DNA of 64,000 nt from Methylococcus capsulatus. GTDB taxonomy: Bacteria; Pseudomonadota; Gammaproteobacteria; Methylococcales; Methylococcaceae. Of this stretch, positions 17,200 to 25,043 are shown in pieces. The position numbers were made by a program, and so were the translations under genes. The notes under the pieces were generated by a model. The model did no database searches and was not told the origin of the DNA. It saw only the letters and a list, made by a program, of their open reading frames with translations. How positions within the stretch are numbered: position 1 is the first letter of the stretch; every line of letters begins with the position of its first letter. The stretch is taken from the NCBI RefSeq assembly GCF_036864975.1, contig NZ_CP104311.1, positions 379,501 to 443,500 on the forward strand, read 5' to 3'.

Positions 17200-18141
17200 T
17201 CAGCCGATGCCGTACTTCTGGATACGGTAGTTGAGCTGATCGCGGCTAAGACCGAGCAGCCGGGCGGCCCGGGTCCGGTTGCCCTGGGTCCGCTGCAACG
17301 CCTGGCGGATGAAGTCGATTTCCATCCGCTCCAGCTCGAACCCTTCGTCCGGGAGCGTGAACGCCGGCCTGGCCTGCGGCGCGGCGCGGAGAGCTTCTTC
17401 CGGGAGGTCCTGCTCTTCGATCACCCGGCCGGGCATCAGGATGGCCAGGCGTTCGCAGAAGTTCCGTAATTCCCGGATGTTTCCGGGCCAGGGATAAGCA
17501 CTCAGACGACGCACCGCCCCCCGGCCGAACACCGCCGGGGGAATGTCATAGGTTTGCGCGAAATGACGCATGAAGTGATGCAGCAGCAGCTCCACGTCGC
17601 CGCCGCGTTCGCGCAGAGGGGGAATTTCGAGCGGGACCACGCTCAGCCGGTAATAGAGGTCGCGGCGGAATTCCCCGGCGTCGATCTTCTCGGCCAGGTT
17701 GGCATTGGTCGCCGCGATGATGCGCACGTCCACCCGCTGCGTGGCACGTGCGCCTACCGGCTGGATTTCCCCGGAATCCAGGAATCTCAGCAGTTTGGCC
17801 TGCACCGGCAAAGGCAGCGAATTGATCTCATCCAGAAACAGGGTGCCGCCGTCCGCGCTCTCCAGCCGGCCGGGGAAATCCGAAACCGCACCCGTGAAAG
17901 CCCCGCGGCGATGGCCGAACAGCTCGGACTCCGCGACCGAGGCCGGAAGTGCGGCGCAATTGAGCGTGACGAACGGCCTGTCGGCGCGCAGACTATGGCC
18001 CTGCAGGGCCCGGGCCAGGAGCTCCTTGCCGGTGCCGGTTTCACCCACGATGAGGACGGTCACGTCGGTCGCGGCCACCAGCCGCGCGCTGCGGATGAGC
18101 GCCTCGAAACCGGGGGACCGGCCGATGAGCACTTCGAACAT
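17200..18141 (-). CDS. Sigma-54-dependent transcriptional activator without sensory domain
   Basis: 313 aa from the ATG at 18141, which has AGGGAAAAG upstream; an in-frame extension to 18264 adds 41 doubtful residues. The AAA+ domain starts at once: Walker A GETGTGKE, the sigma-54 contact loop GAFTGA, Walker B GGTLFLDEIN and the R-finger region. The Fis-type C-terminal helix-turn-helix is GNRTRAARLLGLSRDQLNYR. No receiver, GAF or PAS domain is present, so control must come from expression level, ATPase regulation or a partner protein. It is divergent from the CorA-like operon, whose upstream region has a dyad and a sigma-54 box. It is the prime candidate regulator of all such boxes in the window. 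Confidence 0.88.
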   Translation of the reverse strand: MFEVLIGRSPGFEALIRSARLVAATDVTVLIVGETGTGKELLARALQGHSLRADRPFVTLNCAALPASVAESELFGHRRGAFTGAVSDFPGRLESADGGTLFLDEINSLPLPVQAKLLRFLDSGEIQPVGARATQRVDVRIIAATNANLAEKIDAGEFRRDLYYRLSVVPLEIPPLRERGGDVELLLHHFMRHFAQTYDIPPAVFGRGAVRRLSAYPWPGNIRELRNFCERLAILMPGRVIEEQDLPEEALRAAPQARPAFTLPDEGFELERMEIDFIRQALQRTQGNRTRAARLLGLSRDQLNYRIQKYGIG

Positions 18142-18312
18142 GGACGCTTTTCCCTTTTTTCTCCCGGCGACGATCGAGCTCGTCTCGACCGCGCTCGCCG
18201 CGCACTTCGAAGCATCAGGCGTGCCATACATGGGCATCCGTGTTTTTTGTCTTCGACGTCTCATCGTTTCGCGCGCTCAGGCGATGACGCCCTCCCACGG
18301 CCCTGACCCACC

Positions 18313-18347
18313 GAGTGATTAGACTCACACATTGAGTCATTTCACGC
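18313..18347. promoter_or_regulatory. Dyad upstream activating site A (CorA-like operon)
   Basis: One of six similar elements of 34-36 bp in this window. It begins GAGTGATTAG, ends CATTTCACGC and contains the inverted repeat GACTCA-N5-TGAGTC at 18322-18338. It ends 54 bp before the sigma-54 box at 18402. The position suits an enhancer site for a sigma-54 activator; the likely activator gene starts 172 bp away on the other strand. Confidence 0.7.
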
Positions 18348-18401
18348 ACACCAGGAACGGTTCCACCTCTAAACATGCCGGAGTTACAGCGCCCCCCCTT
18401 T

Positions 18402-18416
18402 TGGCCTGCATATTGC
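18402..18416 (+). promoter_or_regulatory. Putative sigma-54 promoter of the CorA-like operon
   Basis: TGGCCT-N5-TTGC, with GG and GC at exact -24/-12 spacing. It lies 51 bp before the ATG at 18468, leaving a leader of about 40 nt. Consensus is TGGCAC-N5-TTGC. Confidence 0.7.
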
Positions 18417-18467
18417 GTATATCAGAACCGGATAATACTTTCCGACCATTCTCTGCACGAGGAACCG

Positions 18468-19217
18468 ATGACCCACCGCAAGCTGCTGACTTCGATGACG
18501 GCTGCCGCCGGCGTCGCCGCTATCGCCGGCAATGCCCTGGCCGGCGACATCTATCCGGGCTATGGCATCCAGTACGCCGCCAAGCTGATCTTCGACAAGA
18601 AGGACACCAAGAAAGGCGCAGCCGCCGCCTCCCTGCATTCAGGACAGACATTCAACACCCCCAATGACGACGGCAATGCGACGATGATCCCTCAGACCAA
18701 GTCGATGGCCTGGTGCGATCCCGCCGTCACCCCCGCCGGCTATGAGAACAGCGGCTGTTACGGCTGGGGCATGCACGCCAACTGGTATCTGATCGACTTG
18801 AGCAAGCTCAAGGGCCAGGGCCTGAATGCCGTCTGGGTCACCGTCAGCGTCGAACGCTACGCCGGCAGCGATCCCAAGAACAATGACCTCATTCCCGCTC
18901 TTACCGTCTACCGCGGCAACCAGACGCTGGGACCACACATGCACTGGTTTCCGAGCGAACTCCAGAGCAAGCCTGAATTCTGGGGCTGGCTGCTGCAACC
19001 CAATCCTTTCGTCAAGGGCGATCAGTTCAGCTATAACAGCGCCTACGCCACCCCTTCACAGAACTTCGCCTCGGTCACGGGGAAGTTCAAGCTCAAGGGC
19101 GGCACTCAGGATTATCTGACGGTCGCGGTGGGCGGCGATGCCAAGGATCCCAACACCAAACACAGCGTCAATTACCAATTGACCGTCGACGTGAAGCAGA
19201 AGCAGCCGGCGCAGTGA
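18468..19217 (+). CDS. CorA/MopE-like copper-repressible surface protein, first copy
   Basis: 249 aa. The ATG at 18468 has GAGGAA upstream; the signal peptide ends near GNALA. The mature protein has the features of the methanotroph CorA/MopE group: SMAWCDPA, GCYGWGMHANW, LIPALTVYRGNQT and GPHMHWFPSE. Histidines and tryptophans in the last two are possible copper ligands; in MopE and CorA a tryptophan oxidised to kynurenine binds copper. Location is the outer surface or secreted. The second copy follows after 64 bp, then a CorB-like peroxidase. Family assignment rests on motif memory, not on an alignment. Confidence 0.65.
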   Translation: MTHRKLLTSMTAAAGVAAIAGNALAGDIYPGYGIQYAAKLIFDKKDTKKGAAAASLHSGQTFNTPNDDGNATMIPQTKSMAWCDPAVTPAGYENSGCYGWGMHANWYLIDLSKLKGQGLNAVWVTVSVERYAGSDPKNNDLIPALTVYRGNQTLGPHMHWFPSELQSKPEFWGWLLQPNPFVKGDQFSYNSAYATPSQNFASVTGKFKLKGGTQDYLTVAVGGDAKDPNTKHSVNYQLTVDVKQKQPAQ

Positions 19218-19281
19218 GACCACCCGCGCCGCGAATTCGACCGTCCGCTAACCTTCCAGTCCGACCCGTTTAGGATTCACG

Positions 19282-20157
19282 ATGAAAAGAATTTTTACCG
19301 CCCTTGCCCTGGGCCTCGTCTATGCCGCGATCCCGGCAGGCGCCGTCGAAATCGTCCCCGGCGACGGCATCACCTACGCCGCGAAATTCGTGTTCCAGAA
19401 AAAGGACACCATGTCCGGTGCGCCGGCGCTCTCGGTCTATTCCGGCCAGACCATCGACACCCCCGGCGATGGTGGCTCGCCCGCCACCATCCCGACCACC
19501 AAATCCATGGCCTGGTGCGACCCGGCGACCAATCCGCCGGCCGGCGCCGTACCCGGAACCTGCTATGGCTGGGCCATGCATTCGAAATGGTTCCTCATCG
19601 ACCTGAGCGGCCTGAAGGCGCAGGGCCTGAGCAAGCTCAACGTCACCATCAACGCCAAGCGCTACGTCGGCAGCGACCCGGCCAAGAGCGACCTGATCCC
19701 CGCGCTCACCGTCTGGCGCGGCAACCAGACCCAGGGCCCGCACCTGCACTGGTATCCGAGCCAGTTCCAGGCCACCCCGCCGTTCTGGGGTTGGCTGCTG
19801 AGCCCATGGACCGACAAAACGAACCCGGGTTACATGTCGGCCAATGGTGTCGGTCCACAGACCGCGGCCAGCGTCAACGGAGTTTTCAAACTCAAGGGCA
19901 GGAAGGAAGACTTCCTCACCGTGGCCATCGGCGGAGACGCCAAGCACGATGACCCCAGCCAGAAGCACGACGTCTATTTCCAGCTCGAGGTCGACGTCAA
20001 GCAGGCCAGCAGTGGCGGTGGCGGTGGCGGTGGCCAAGTGATCGATCCCAACGGCTGCGTGGTCGGCAAGACCTGCTGGCACCCGCCGATGAACCATTGC
20101 ATGTCGGTGGACCTGTGCAACCTGCCGCAGTACCAGGGCCAGTGCCAGTGCTACTGA
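19282..20157 (+). CDS. CorA/MopE-like surface protein, second copy with cysteine-rich tail
   Basis: 291 aa. It is a clear paralogue of the preceding gene: SMAWCDPA, GTCYGWAMHSKW, LIPALTVWRGNQT and GPHLHWYPSQ are all kept. It adds a C-terminal extension: a seven-glycine linker near residue 250 and then about 40 residues with six cysteines (TCWHPPMNHCMS, QCQCY), absent from the first copy. The tail may anchor, cross-link or bind metal. The signal peptide ends near AGA. TAGGA lies upstream of the ATG. It is second in the CorA-CorA-CorB order. Confidence 0.65.
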   Translation: MKRIFTALALGLVYAAIPAGAVEIVPGDGITYAAKFVFQKKDTMSGAPALSVYSGQTIDTPGDGGSPATIPTTKSMAWCDPATNPPAGAVPGTCYGWAMHSKWFLIDLSGLKAQGLSKLNVTINAKRYVGSDPAKSDLIPALTVWRGNQTQGPHLHWYPSQFQATPPFWGWLLSPWTDKTNPGYMSANGVGPQTAASVNGVFKLKGRKEDFLTVAIGGDAKHDDPSQKHDVYFQLEVDVKQASSGGGGGGGQVIDPNGCVVGKTCWHPPMNHCMSVDLCNLPQYQGQCQCY

Positions 20158-20171
20158 GACCGTGAGTTTTC

Positions 20172-20191
20172 GGGATACACGGACGTATCCC
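20172..20191 (+). terminator. Possible hairpin after the CorA-like pair
   Basis: GGGATAC pairs with GTATCCC across a 6-nt loop, 14 bp after the second CorA-like stop, followed by TCTT. The weak T-tract suggests partial termination or transcript processing, which would make the downstream peroxidase less abundant than the surface proteins. Confidence 0.35.
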
Positions 20192-20345
20192 TCTTGAGAT
20201 GCGGCCTGCCGCCTCCTCCAGACAGGCAGGAATAAGCCTGAAACCGCCACCTCCCGGACTTAACCGGCCCGATCCGGGCCATTCCCGGCCGCCTCCGCGC
20301 ATCGAGCCCGCCGGCGGGTCTGTCCGCTATCGATGGTACAACGCC

Positions 20346-22421
20346 ATGCTTTCATGCCCTCGACACCTCATCCCGGTCGCCGCCGTCCTCGCGCTGGTCG
20401 CTGCGCTGAACACCGCCTGTTTCGACGAATCCCAACCGGATGCCCCGATGCTCGGTCACGGCGATGCGGCCGCCCTGCGTTCCGTCCTGGAGCGATGGAA
20501 AACCCGGCACGAGCAGCGGGGCGAGGCGGAGACACTGAACGTTTCCCTGGTCCCTTCCCCCGCCCTCTCGGCAGCCAGGACGCAAGGCCGCGGCGAACTG
20601 CGCATCAACCTCCTGACCGGCGCCGTGGAGGTGAAGGCGCGCGGCTTGCCGGCGGAGGGAAATTACGAGGTCTGGCTGGCGGACAACCGCGGCGGCGCCA
20701 GCCAGGCGGTAAAGCCCGAGGCCGGCGATCGCCTGATCGGGCTCGGCATGCTGACGCGGAAGGCGGACGGCGGGACGATGCTGCGCACCACCCTCGACCG
20801 GGCCGCGCTTGCCGGCTTCGAACTCGATCAGGCCATCATCGCCCGCTGTGGGGAAGCCCCGGACCGCGGCGGCCTCCTGTTCGGCGCCCCGAATCTCATG
20901 CAGCGCGCCTATTTTTCCTCCCAGCCCTGGAGCTTGACGGCGAGGGGAGACACACCGGCTCCGGCCACAGTCCCCGCCCTGCCCTTCGCCTTCCTGCTGC
21001 CGAAGGCCGCGGTCGCGCAAACTTCGGCGACGGACGCCGCCAGCCTGGAACAGCTCATCGCCCGTGGCCGGCAGATCTTCGTCGAGGAAACCTTCGACGG
21101 CAACGGCCGCACCTGTGCGACCTGCCACCGCCCGGACAACAACCACACCATCGATCCGCGCTACATCGCCAAGCTGCCGCCCTCCGACCCGCTGTTCGTC
21201 GCCGAATACAATCCTGACCTCAAGGAGCTGGAAAAGCCCGCCCTGCTGCGGCAGATGGGCCTGATCCTGGCCAACGTCGACGGCTTCGACAAACCGGGCG
21301 TGATGCGCAGCGTTCCCTACCTCCTCGCCTTGCCCACCTCCATCGATGTCGAGGTCTGCGCCGAACACGGCGGCAAAGGCGACTTTTGTGAAGACGAAGC
21401 CTTCGCCAACGCTCTGGGCTGGTCTGGCGATGGCTCACCGGGCTCCGGTTCGCTGCGGGAATTCGCCCTGGGCGCCATCATCCAGCACATGCCGAAGACC
21501 CTGAACCGCGTTCCGCAAGTCGATTTCCGGCTTCCCACGGACGAGGAGCTGACGGCACTGGAAGCCTATATGCTGTCTTTGGGGCGCAGCAAGGACATCG
21601 ATCTGGCCAAGCTCAGCTTCAACTCTCCCCTGGTCCAGCAAGGCAAGCTGCTGTTCGACGTCAAGGAAAACCCGGTGCGGAACGGCGAAGTGATCCTGGG
21701 CGAAACGGCCAACTGCAACGGCTGCCATCAGAACGCCGGCGCCAACAGTTCCACCACCCACGCCAACCCCACCCGCGATACCGGCGTGGAGAACATGCGC
21801 GATCCCCCCGCCTTCCTGCTCGACCCCGGCCTCGCTGTGGACGGCGGCTTCGGCAAGAACGAACGGGTCAGTTGCGGCTTCAGCCAGGACCGCCCCTGCT
21901 ACGGCAATGGCCGCTTCAATACCCCCCCGCTGATCGAGGCCGCCGACACCGCACCGTACTTTCATAACAACAGCGTGAATACGCTGGAAGAGGCGATCGC
22001 GTCCTATAACGGCGACGCCTTCAACCAGTCGCCAGGCGCGAAGACCTCGTCCGGCAAGGACCGGCGGGTCAAGCTCGAATCATCGCAAGTGACCGCCATC
22101 GCCTTGTTCCTGCGGACCTTGAATGCCCTGGAAAACATCCGCAGCTCCAACAGCCTGTCCCGGAAATCCATGGGCCTGCGCGGCAAGAACGCCAGGGAAA
22201 CGCTGAAACTGGCCATGGCCGACACCGAGGATGCCATCGAAGTCCTGCAGGGCGGGACGCTGCTCCCCTACCCCGAGGCCCTGGCCCGGCTGGAAGAAGC
22301 GCTGGCCCTGGAAAAGAAAGCGCTGCACACGGAAATCGGCCCCCTCCGGAACCTGCGCCTCAACAAGGCGATCGCGCTCAAGCTGCAGGCCAAGGCCTTG
22401 ATGGTGACGGAGCAGCCTTGA
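20346..22421 (+). CDS. CorB/SACCP-like di-heme cytochrome c peroxidase-family lipoprotein
   Basis: 691 aa from the ATG at 20346, chosen because it begins a lipoprotein signal ending LNTAC. Two CXXCH motifs are seen: CATCH near residue 258 and CNGCH near residue 457. The bacterial di-heme peroxidase/MauG family has the same two hemes, but is usually about 330-400 aa; this protein adds an N-terminal domain of about 200 residues (RGELRINLLTGAVEVKARGL) and a helical C-terminus. In Methylococcus and Methylomicrobium a surface-associated protein of this sort is encoded after MopE/CorA. Expected at the outer membrane surface. A MauG-like role in oxidising the CorA tryptophan is conceivable but unproven. 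Confidence 0.75.
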   Translation: MLSCPRHLIPVAAVLALVAALNTACFDESQPDAPMLGHGDAAALRSVLERWKTRHEQRGEAETLNVSLVPSPALSAARTQGRGELRINLLTGAVEVKARGLPAEGNYEVWLADNRGGASQAVKPEAGDRLIGLGMLTRKADGGTMLRTTLDRAALAGFELDQAIIARCGEAPDRGGLLFGAPNLMQRAYFSSQPWSLTARGDTPAPATVPALPFAFLLPKAAVAQTSATDAASLEQLIARGRQIFVEETFDGNGRTCATCHRPDNNHTIDPRYIAKLPPSDPLFVAEYNPDLKELEKPALLRQMGLILANVDGFDKPGVMRSVPYLLALPTSIDVEVCAEHGGKGDFCEDEAFANALGWSGDGSPGSGSLREFALGAIIQHMPKTLNRVPQVDFRLPTDEELTALEAYMLSLGRSKDIDLAKLSFNSPLVQQGKLLFDVKENPVRNGEVILGETANCNGCHQNAGANSSTTHANPTRDTGVENMRDPPAFLLDPGLAVDGGFGKNERVSCGFSQDRPCYGNGRFNTPPLIEAADTAPYFHNNSVNTLEEAIASYNGDAFNQSPGAKTSSGKDRRVKLESSQVTAIALFLRTLNALENIRSSNSLSRKSMGLRGKNARETLKLAMADTEDAIEVLQGGTLLPYPEALARLEEALALEKKALHTEIGPLRNLRLNKAIALKLQAKALMVTEQP

Positions 22422-22490
22422 GGAGTAGCCCTGAGGATGAAAGTGCGGTTGGGGCACGCCGGCATACCCTTGCATTTCAAGGGGATCGTA

Positions 22491-22517
22491 GGGTGGATAA
22501 GCGAAGCGCATCCACCC
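22491..22517 (+). repeat. REP element, left copy
   Basis: A 26-nt unit starting GGGTGGATAAGCG and ending GCATCCACC, itself palindromic at its ends. The same unit in reverse orientation lies at 23093-23118. The two flank the RAYT gene as a BIME-like pair. Confidence 0.75.
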
Positions 22518-22561
22518 AACCCCATCAACGCATGAAATCCGGCGATGCCCCCTCGTCCCCG

Positions 22562-23080
22562 TTATTCCAATTCCAGATCCGCAATATGTCCCGGCTCGTC
22601 ACTGCCCCACGCCGGGTCATACCAGCCTTTTGCCACCGCCTTCTTGAAACTGGACCAGGGCCAATCGATCGGCCCTCGAACCAAACCATGTTTGACCGGG
22701 TTGTAATGGATGTAATCCATGTGCCGGCGCCAATCTTCTTCGTCACGGATGACATGTTTCCAGAATCGGCGCTGCCATACCGGGCGTTCGTTTCGGAGAT
22801 TGGTGACCGGGTCTAACTGCCGCGATGCGGCTTTCTTGATCTCCCGCCAGCGTCCTGAATAGTCGTCATATCCTGTCGGCAAGCGCCAGATGCAATGGAG
22901 GTGATCCGGCACGACGACAATGGCCTCGATCTCGAAGGGACGGGCGGTTTTCACCTTCGCAAATGCGGCCCGCAGGATTTGGATGGCTGACTCATCGGCG
23001 AGATACGGCGTTCTCTCGTACGTGACCACGGTGAAGAAGAAGATTCCTCCGGCGATTTGGGCTCTTCGGTGGTTGCTCAT
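22562..23080 (-). CDS. REP-associated tyrosine transposase (RAYT, Y1 superfamily)
   Basis: 172 aa from the ATG at 23080; the open frame extends upstream into REP sequence and is not used. The HUH motif is PDHLHCIW near residue 60. The Y1-transposase features RPVWQRRFWKHVIRDEEDW, HMDYIHYNPVKHG and a WPWSSF tail are all present. The single catalytic tyrosine is probably in YIHYNP. It nicks and joins single-stranded REP hairpins. It has inverted REP copies on both sides, so the element looks intact. Confidence 0.9.
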   Translation of the reverse strand: MSNHRRAQIAGGIFFFTVVTYERTPYLADESAIQILRAAFAKVKTARPFEIEAIVVVPDHLHCIWRLPTGYDDYSGRWREIKKAASRQLDPVTNLRNERPVWQRRFWKHVIRDEEDWRRHMDYIHYNPVKHGLVRGPIDWPWSSFKKAVAKGWYDPAWGSDEPGHIADLELE

Positions 23081-23092
23081 CGGTGTTTGTTT

Positions 23093-23118
23093 GGTGGATG
23101 CGCTTCGCTTATCCACCC
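23093..23118 (-). repeat. REP element, right copy
   Basis: Exact reverse complement of the left 26-nt unit (GGTGGATGCGCTTCGC... reading on the plus strand). It is 12 bp from the RAYT start. Confidence 0.75.
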
Positions 23119-23186
23119 TGCCTGCGGGATTCGGGGAACGATCCTGCGTGGATATTGCGCTCGGGTATCTCCCGGAGGGAGAGCAG

Positions 23187-23597
23187 TCATTCCTGCACCG
23201 TCGCCAGAGACAGCCGATTGATGCCGGCCTTGTGGGCGGTGGCCAGCACCTTGGCCACGACGGCATAGGACACCGCCTGGTCGGCGTGGACGATGTACAG
23301 GCCTTCCGGGTGCTGCTGCACCCGATACCGGAGCTTGGCCTCCAGCTCCGCCAGGTCGGCGATCCCGGTCTTGTCCAGCACGATGCGCCCCTGGGCGTCG
23401 ATGCCGATCGGGGTCGATTGGTTGTCGTCGGCGGCGGCCACCGCTCCGGTCTTGGGCAGGTTGACGTTCATGCTCTGGGTCAGCAGCGGCGCCGTCACCA
23501 GGAACACGATCACCAACACCAGCATGACGTCCACCAGGGGGGTGACGTTGATCTCGCTCATCACTTCGTCGTTGTCGCCTCCGGTCTTCATGGCCAT
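23187..23597 (-). CDS. exbD: ExbD biopolymer transport protein
   Basis: 136 aa. A short cytoplasmic N-terminus, one TM at residues about 20-42 containing the essential membrane Asp (VTPLVDVMLVLVIVFLV), then a periplasmic domain. It is part of the proton-driven ExbB-ExbD motor that energises TonB. It is last in the receptor-TonB-ExbB-ExbD operon, 14 bp after ExbB. GGGGAG lies upstream of the ATG. Confidence 0.92.
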   Translation of the reverse strand: MAMKTGGDNDEVMSEINVTPLVDVMLVLVIVFLVTAPLLTQSMNVNLPKTGAVAAADDNQSTPIGIDAQGRIVLDKTGIADLAELEAKLRYRVQQHPEGLYIVHADQAVSYAVVAKVLATAHKAGINRLSLATVQE

Positions 23598-23611
23598 GGC
23601 GTCTCTCCCCT

Positions 23612-24268
23612 TCAGCGGTGGGCGGTTTCGGCGGCGATCAGGTGCAGGAAGTCTTCGGCGAAGATTTCCAGCGCCTGCTGCTTGCGCCGCGATTGCCGCA
23701 TCAGAAAGTTGTAGGCCAGCACGGCCGGCACCGCGACGGCGATGCCGATGGCCGTGGCGATCAGCGCTTCGCCGATCGGCCCGGCCACCACCTCCAGGCT
23801 GGCCTTGCCGCTTTTGCTGATGTCCTGCAGGGCGTGCATGATGCCCCAGACGGTCCCGAACAGGCCGACGAAGGGGGCCGTGGAGCCGATGCTCGCCAGC
23901 ACCGTGAGCCCGACGTCCGACAGCCGGGATTCGCGCTCCAACTGCCGCTTGAGCTTGCGTTCCAGGGTGGCGAGCAGGTCGCCCCGGTATTTGAGGGCCG
24001 GCGGGCGGTTCTGACGGGCGTTGTCGAGCACGTCGAAACCGGCGCCGGCGAGCCGGACGACGGGGGCGCTCTTGCCCGCGGCGATTTCCCCTCGCGCTTC
24101 GTCGAGACTGGAGGCACCCCAGAACCGCTCTTCGAAACTCCGATTAGCAAGGCTCTGCCGCCAGTACTGCCAGACTTTGAGCACGATGAGCGTCCAGGTG
24201 AGTACCGAAAAGGCCGTGAGGACCCAGAGGGTGATGTTGATGATGAGGGTGGAAGTATCGGTGACCAT
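23612..24268 (-). CDS. exbB: ExbB/TolQ-family proton channel protein
   Basis: 218 aa from the ATG at 24268 with AGGAATC upstream; the open frame continues much further upstream but without signals. Three TM segments: residues about 8-30, 110-135 and 155-180. The MotA/TolQ/ExbB signature is GLTVLASIGSTAPFVGLFGTVWG and later GEALIATAIGIAVAVPAVLAYN. It forms the pentameric channel with ExbD. It lies 17 bp after tonB. Confidence 0.92.
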   Translation of the reverse strand: MVTDTSTLIINITLWVLTAFSVLTWTLIVLKVWQYWRQSLANRSFEERFWGASSLDEARGEIAAGKSAPVVRLAGAGFDVLDNARQNRPPALKYRGDLLATLERKLKRQLERESRLSDVGLTVLASIGSTAPFVGLFGTVWGIMHALQDISKSGKASLEVVAGPIGEALIATAIGIAVAVPAVLAYNFLMRQSRRKQQALEIFAEDFLHLIAAETAHR

Positions 24269-24285
24269 GATTCCTGCCAGTGCTG

Positions 24286-25020
24286 TCAACGAGTCAGAGA
24301 GAATTCCAGCGGCACCACGACCCAACTGGCCACGGCCTTGCCGCCCTTGGTGGCCGGGACGAAGCGCCAGCGGCGGACCGTTTCCATCGCGGCCTCGTCG
24401 AGGATGTCGTGGCCGCTGCTGCTTTGCAGCTCGACCTCCGCCGGCAACCCCGTCGGCAGCACGTGGACCTTGAGCATGACCTTGCCTTGCCAGCGCTGCT
24501 TCCGGGCAAACATCGGGTATTCCGGCACCGGATTGTGCAGATAATTGGCGTTGAAGTTCGCCGGGGTCGATGCGGGTACGGCCGGACCGCTGCCGCCTCC
24601 CGTGCCCTCGGCAGGCGCGGCGGATGGGGTTTCGGGTGGCGGCGCGGCGGGCTCGGTCTTGGCGGCGCTCTCGCCTACCGTCCGCTCGGGCTGGACCGGG
24701 AAAGGCTTGGGCAGGGTCTTCGCCAACGGTTTGGGTTTGGCGACGGACCGGGGTTTGCGCGGGGTGACCGGCTTGGGCGGCGCCGGCGCCGGCTGGGCGG
24801 CAGGCTCCGCCGCCTTCGGCGCCGGGGCGATCATCGCCAGCGACACCTCGATGGGCTGCGACGGCCGCGCTTCCGGTTCCAGCAGCTTCAACTGCCGGCA
24901 ACTCCACCAGACCCCCAGATGCGCCAGACACACGATCAGCAGAATCGCGCCGCCGGGGCGATACAGGGAGTCAGCTCCGCTGCTCGTCGAGTCGGTTTGG
25001 GGGAGGGGAACCGCGGCCAT
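24286..25020 (-). CDS. tonB: TonB energy-transducing protein
   Basis: 244 aa. An N-terminal TM (residues about 23-42, GGAILLIVCLAHLGVWW), a long Pro/Lys/Ala-rich periplasm-spanning region (70-145) and a TonB C-terminal domain: NPVPEYPMFARKQRWQGKVML and ETVRRWRFVPATKGG. It couples the inner-membrane motor to the receptor encoded 23 bp upstream, so it is probably dedicated to that receptor. Confidence 0.93.
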   Translation of the reverse strand: MAAVPLPQTDSTSSGADSLYRPGGAILLIVCLAHLGVWWSCRQLKLLEPEARPSQPIEVSLAMIAPAPKAAEPAAQPAPAPPKPVTPRKPRSVAKPKPLAKTLPKPFPVQPERTVGESAAKTEPAAPPPETPSAAPAEGTGGGSGPAVPASTPANFNANYLHNPVPEYPMFARKQRWQGKVMLKVHVLPTGLPAEVELQSSSGHDILDEAAMETVRRWRFVPATKGGKAVASWVVVPLEFSLTR

Positions 25021-25043
25021 GGCTACTGCGGCGAGGCGCCCGC

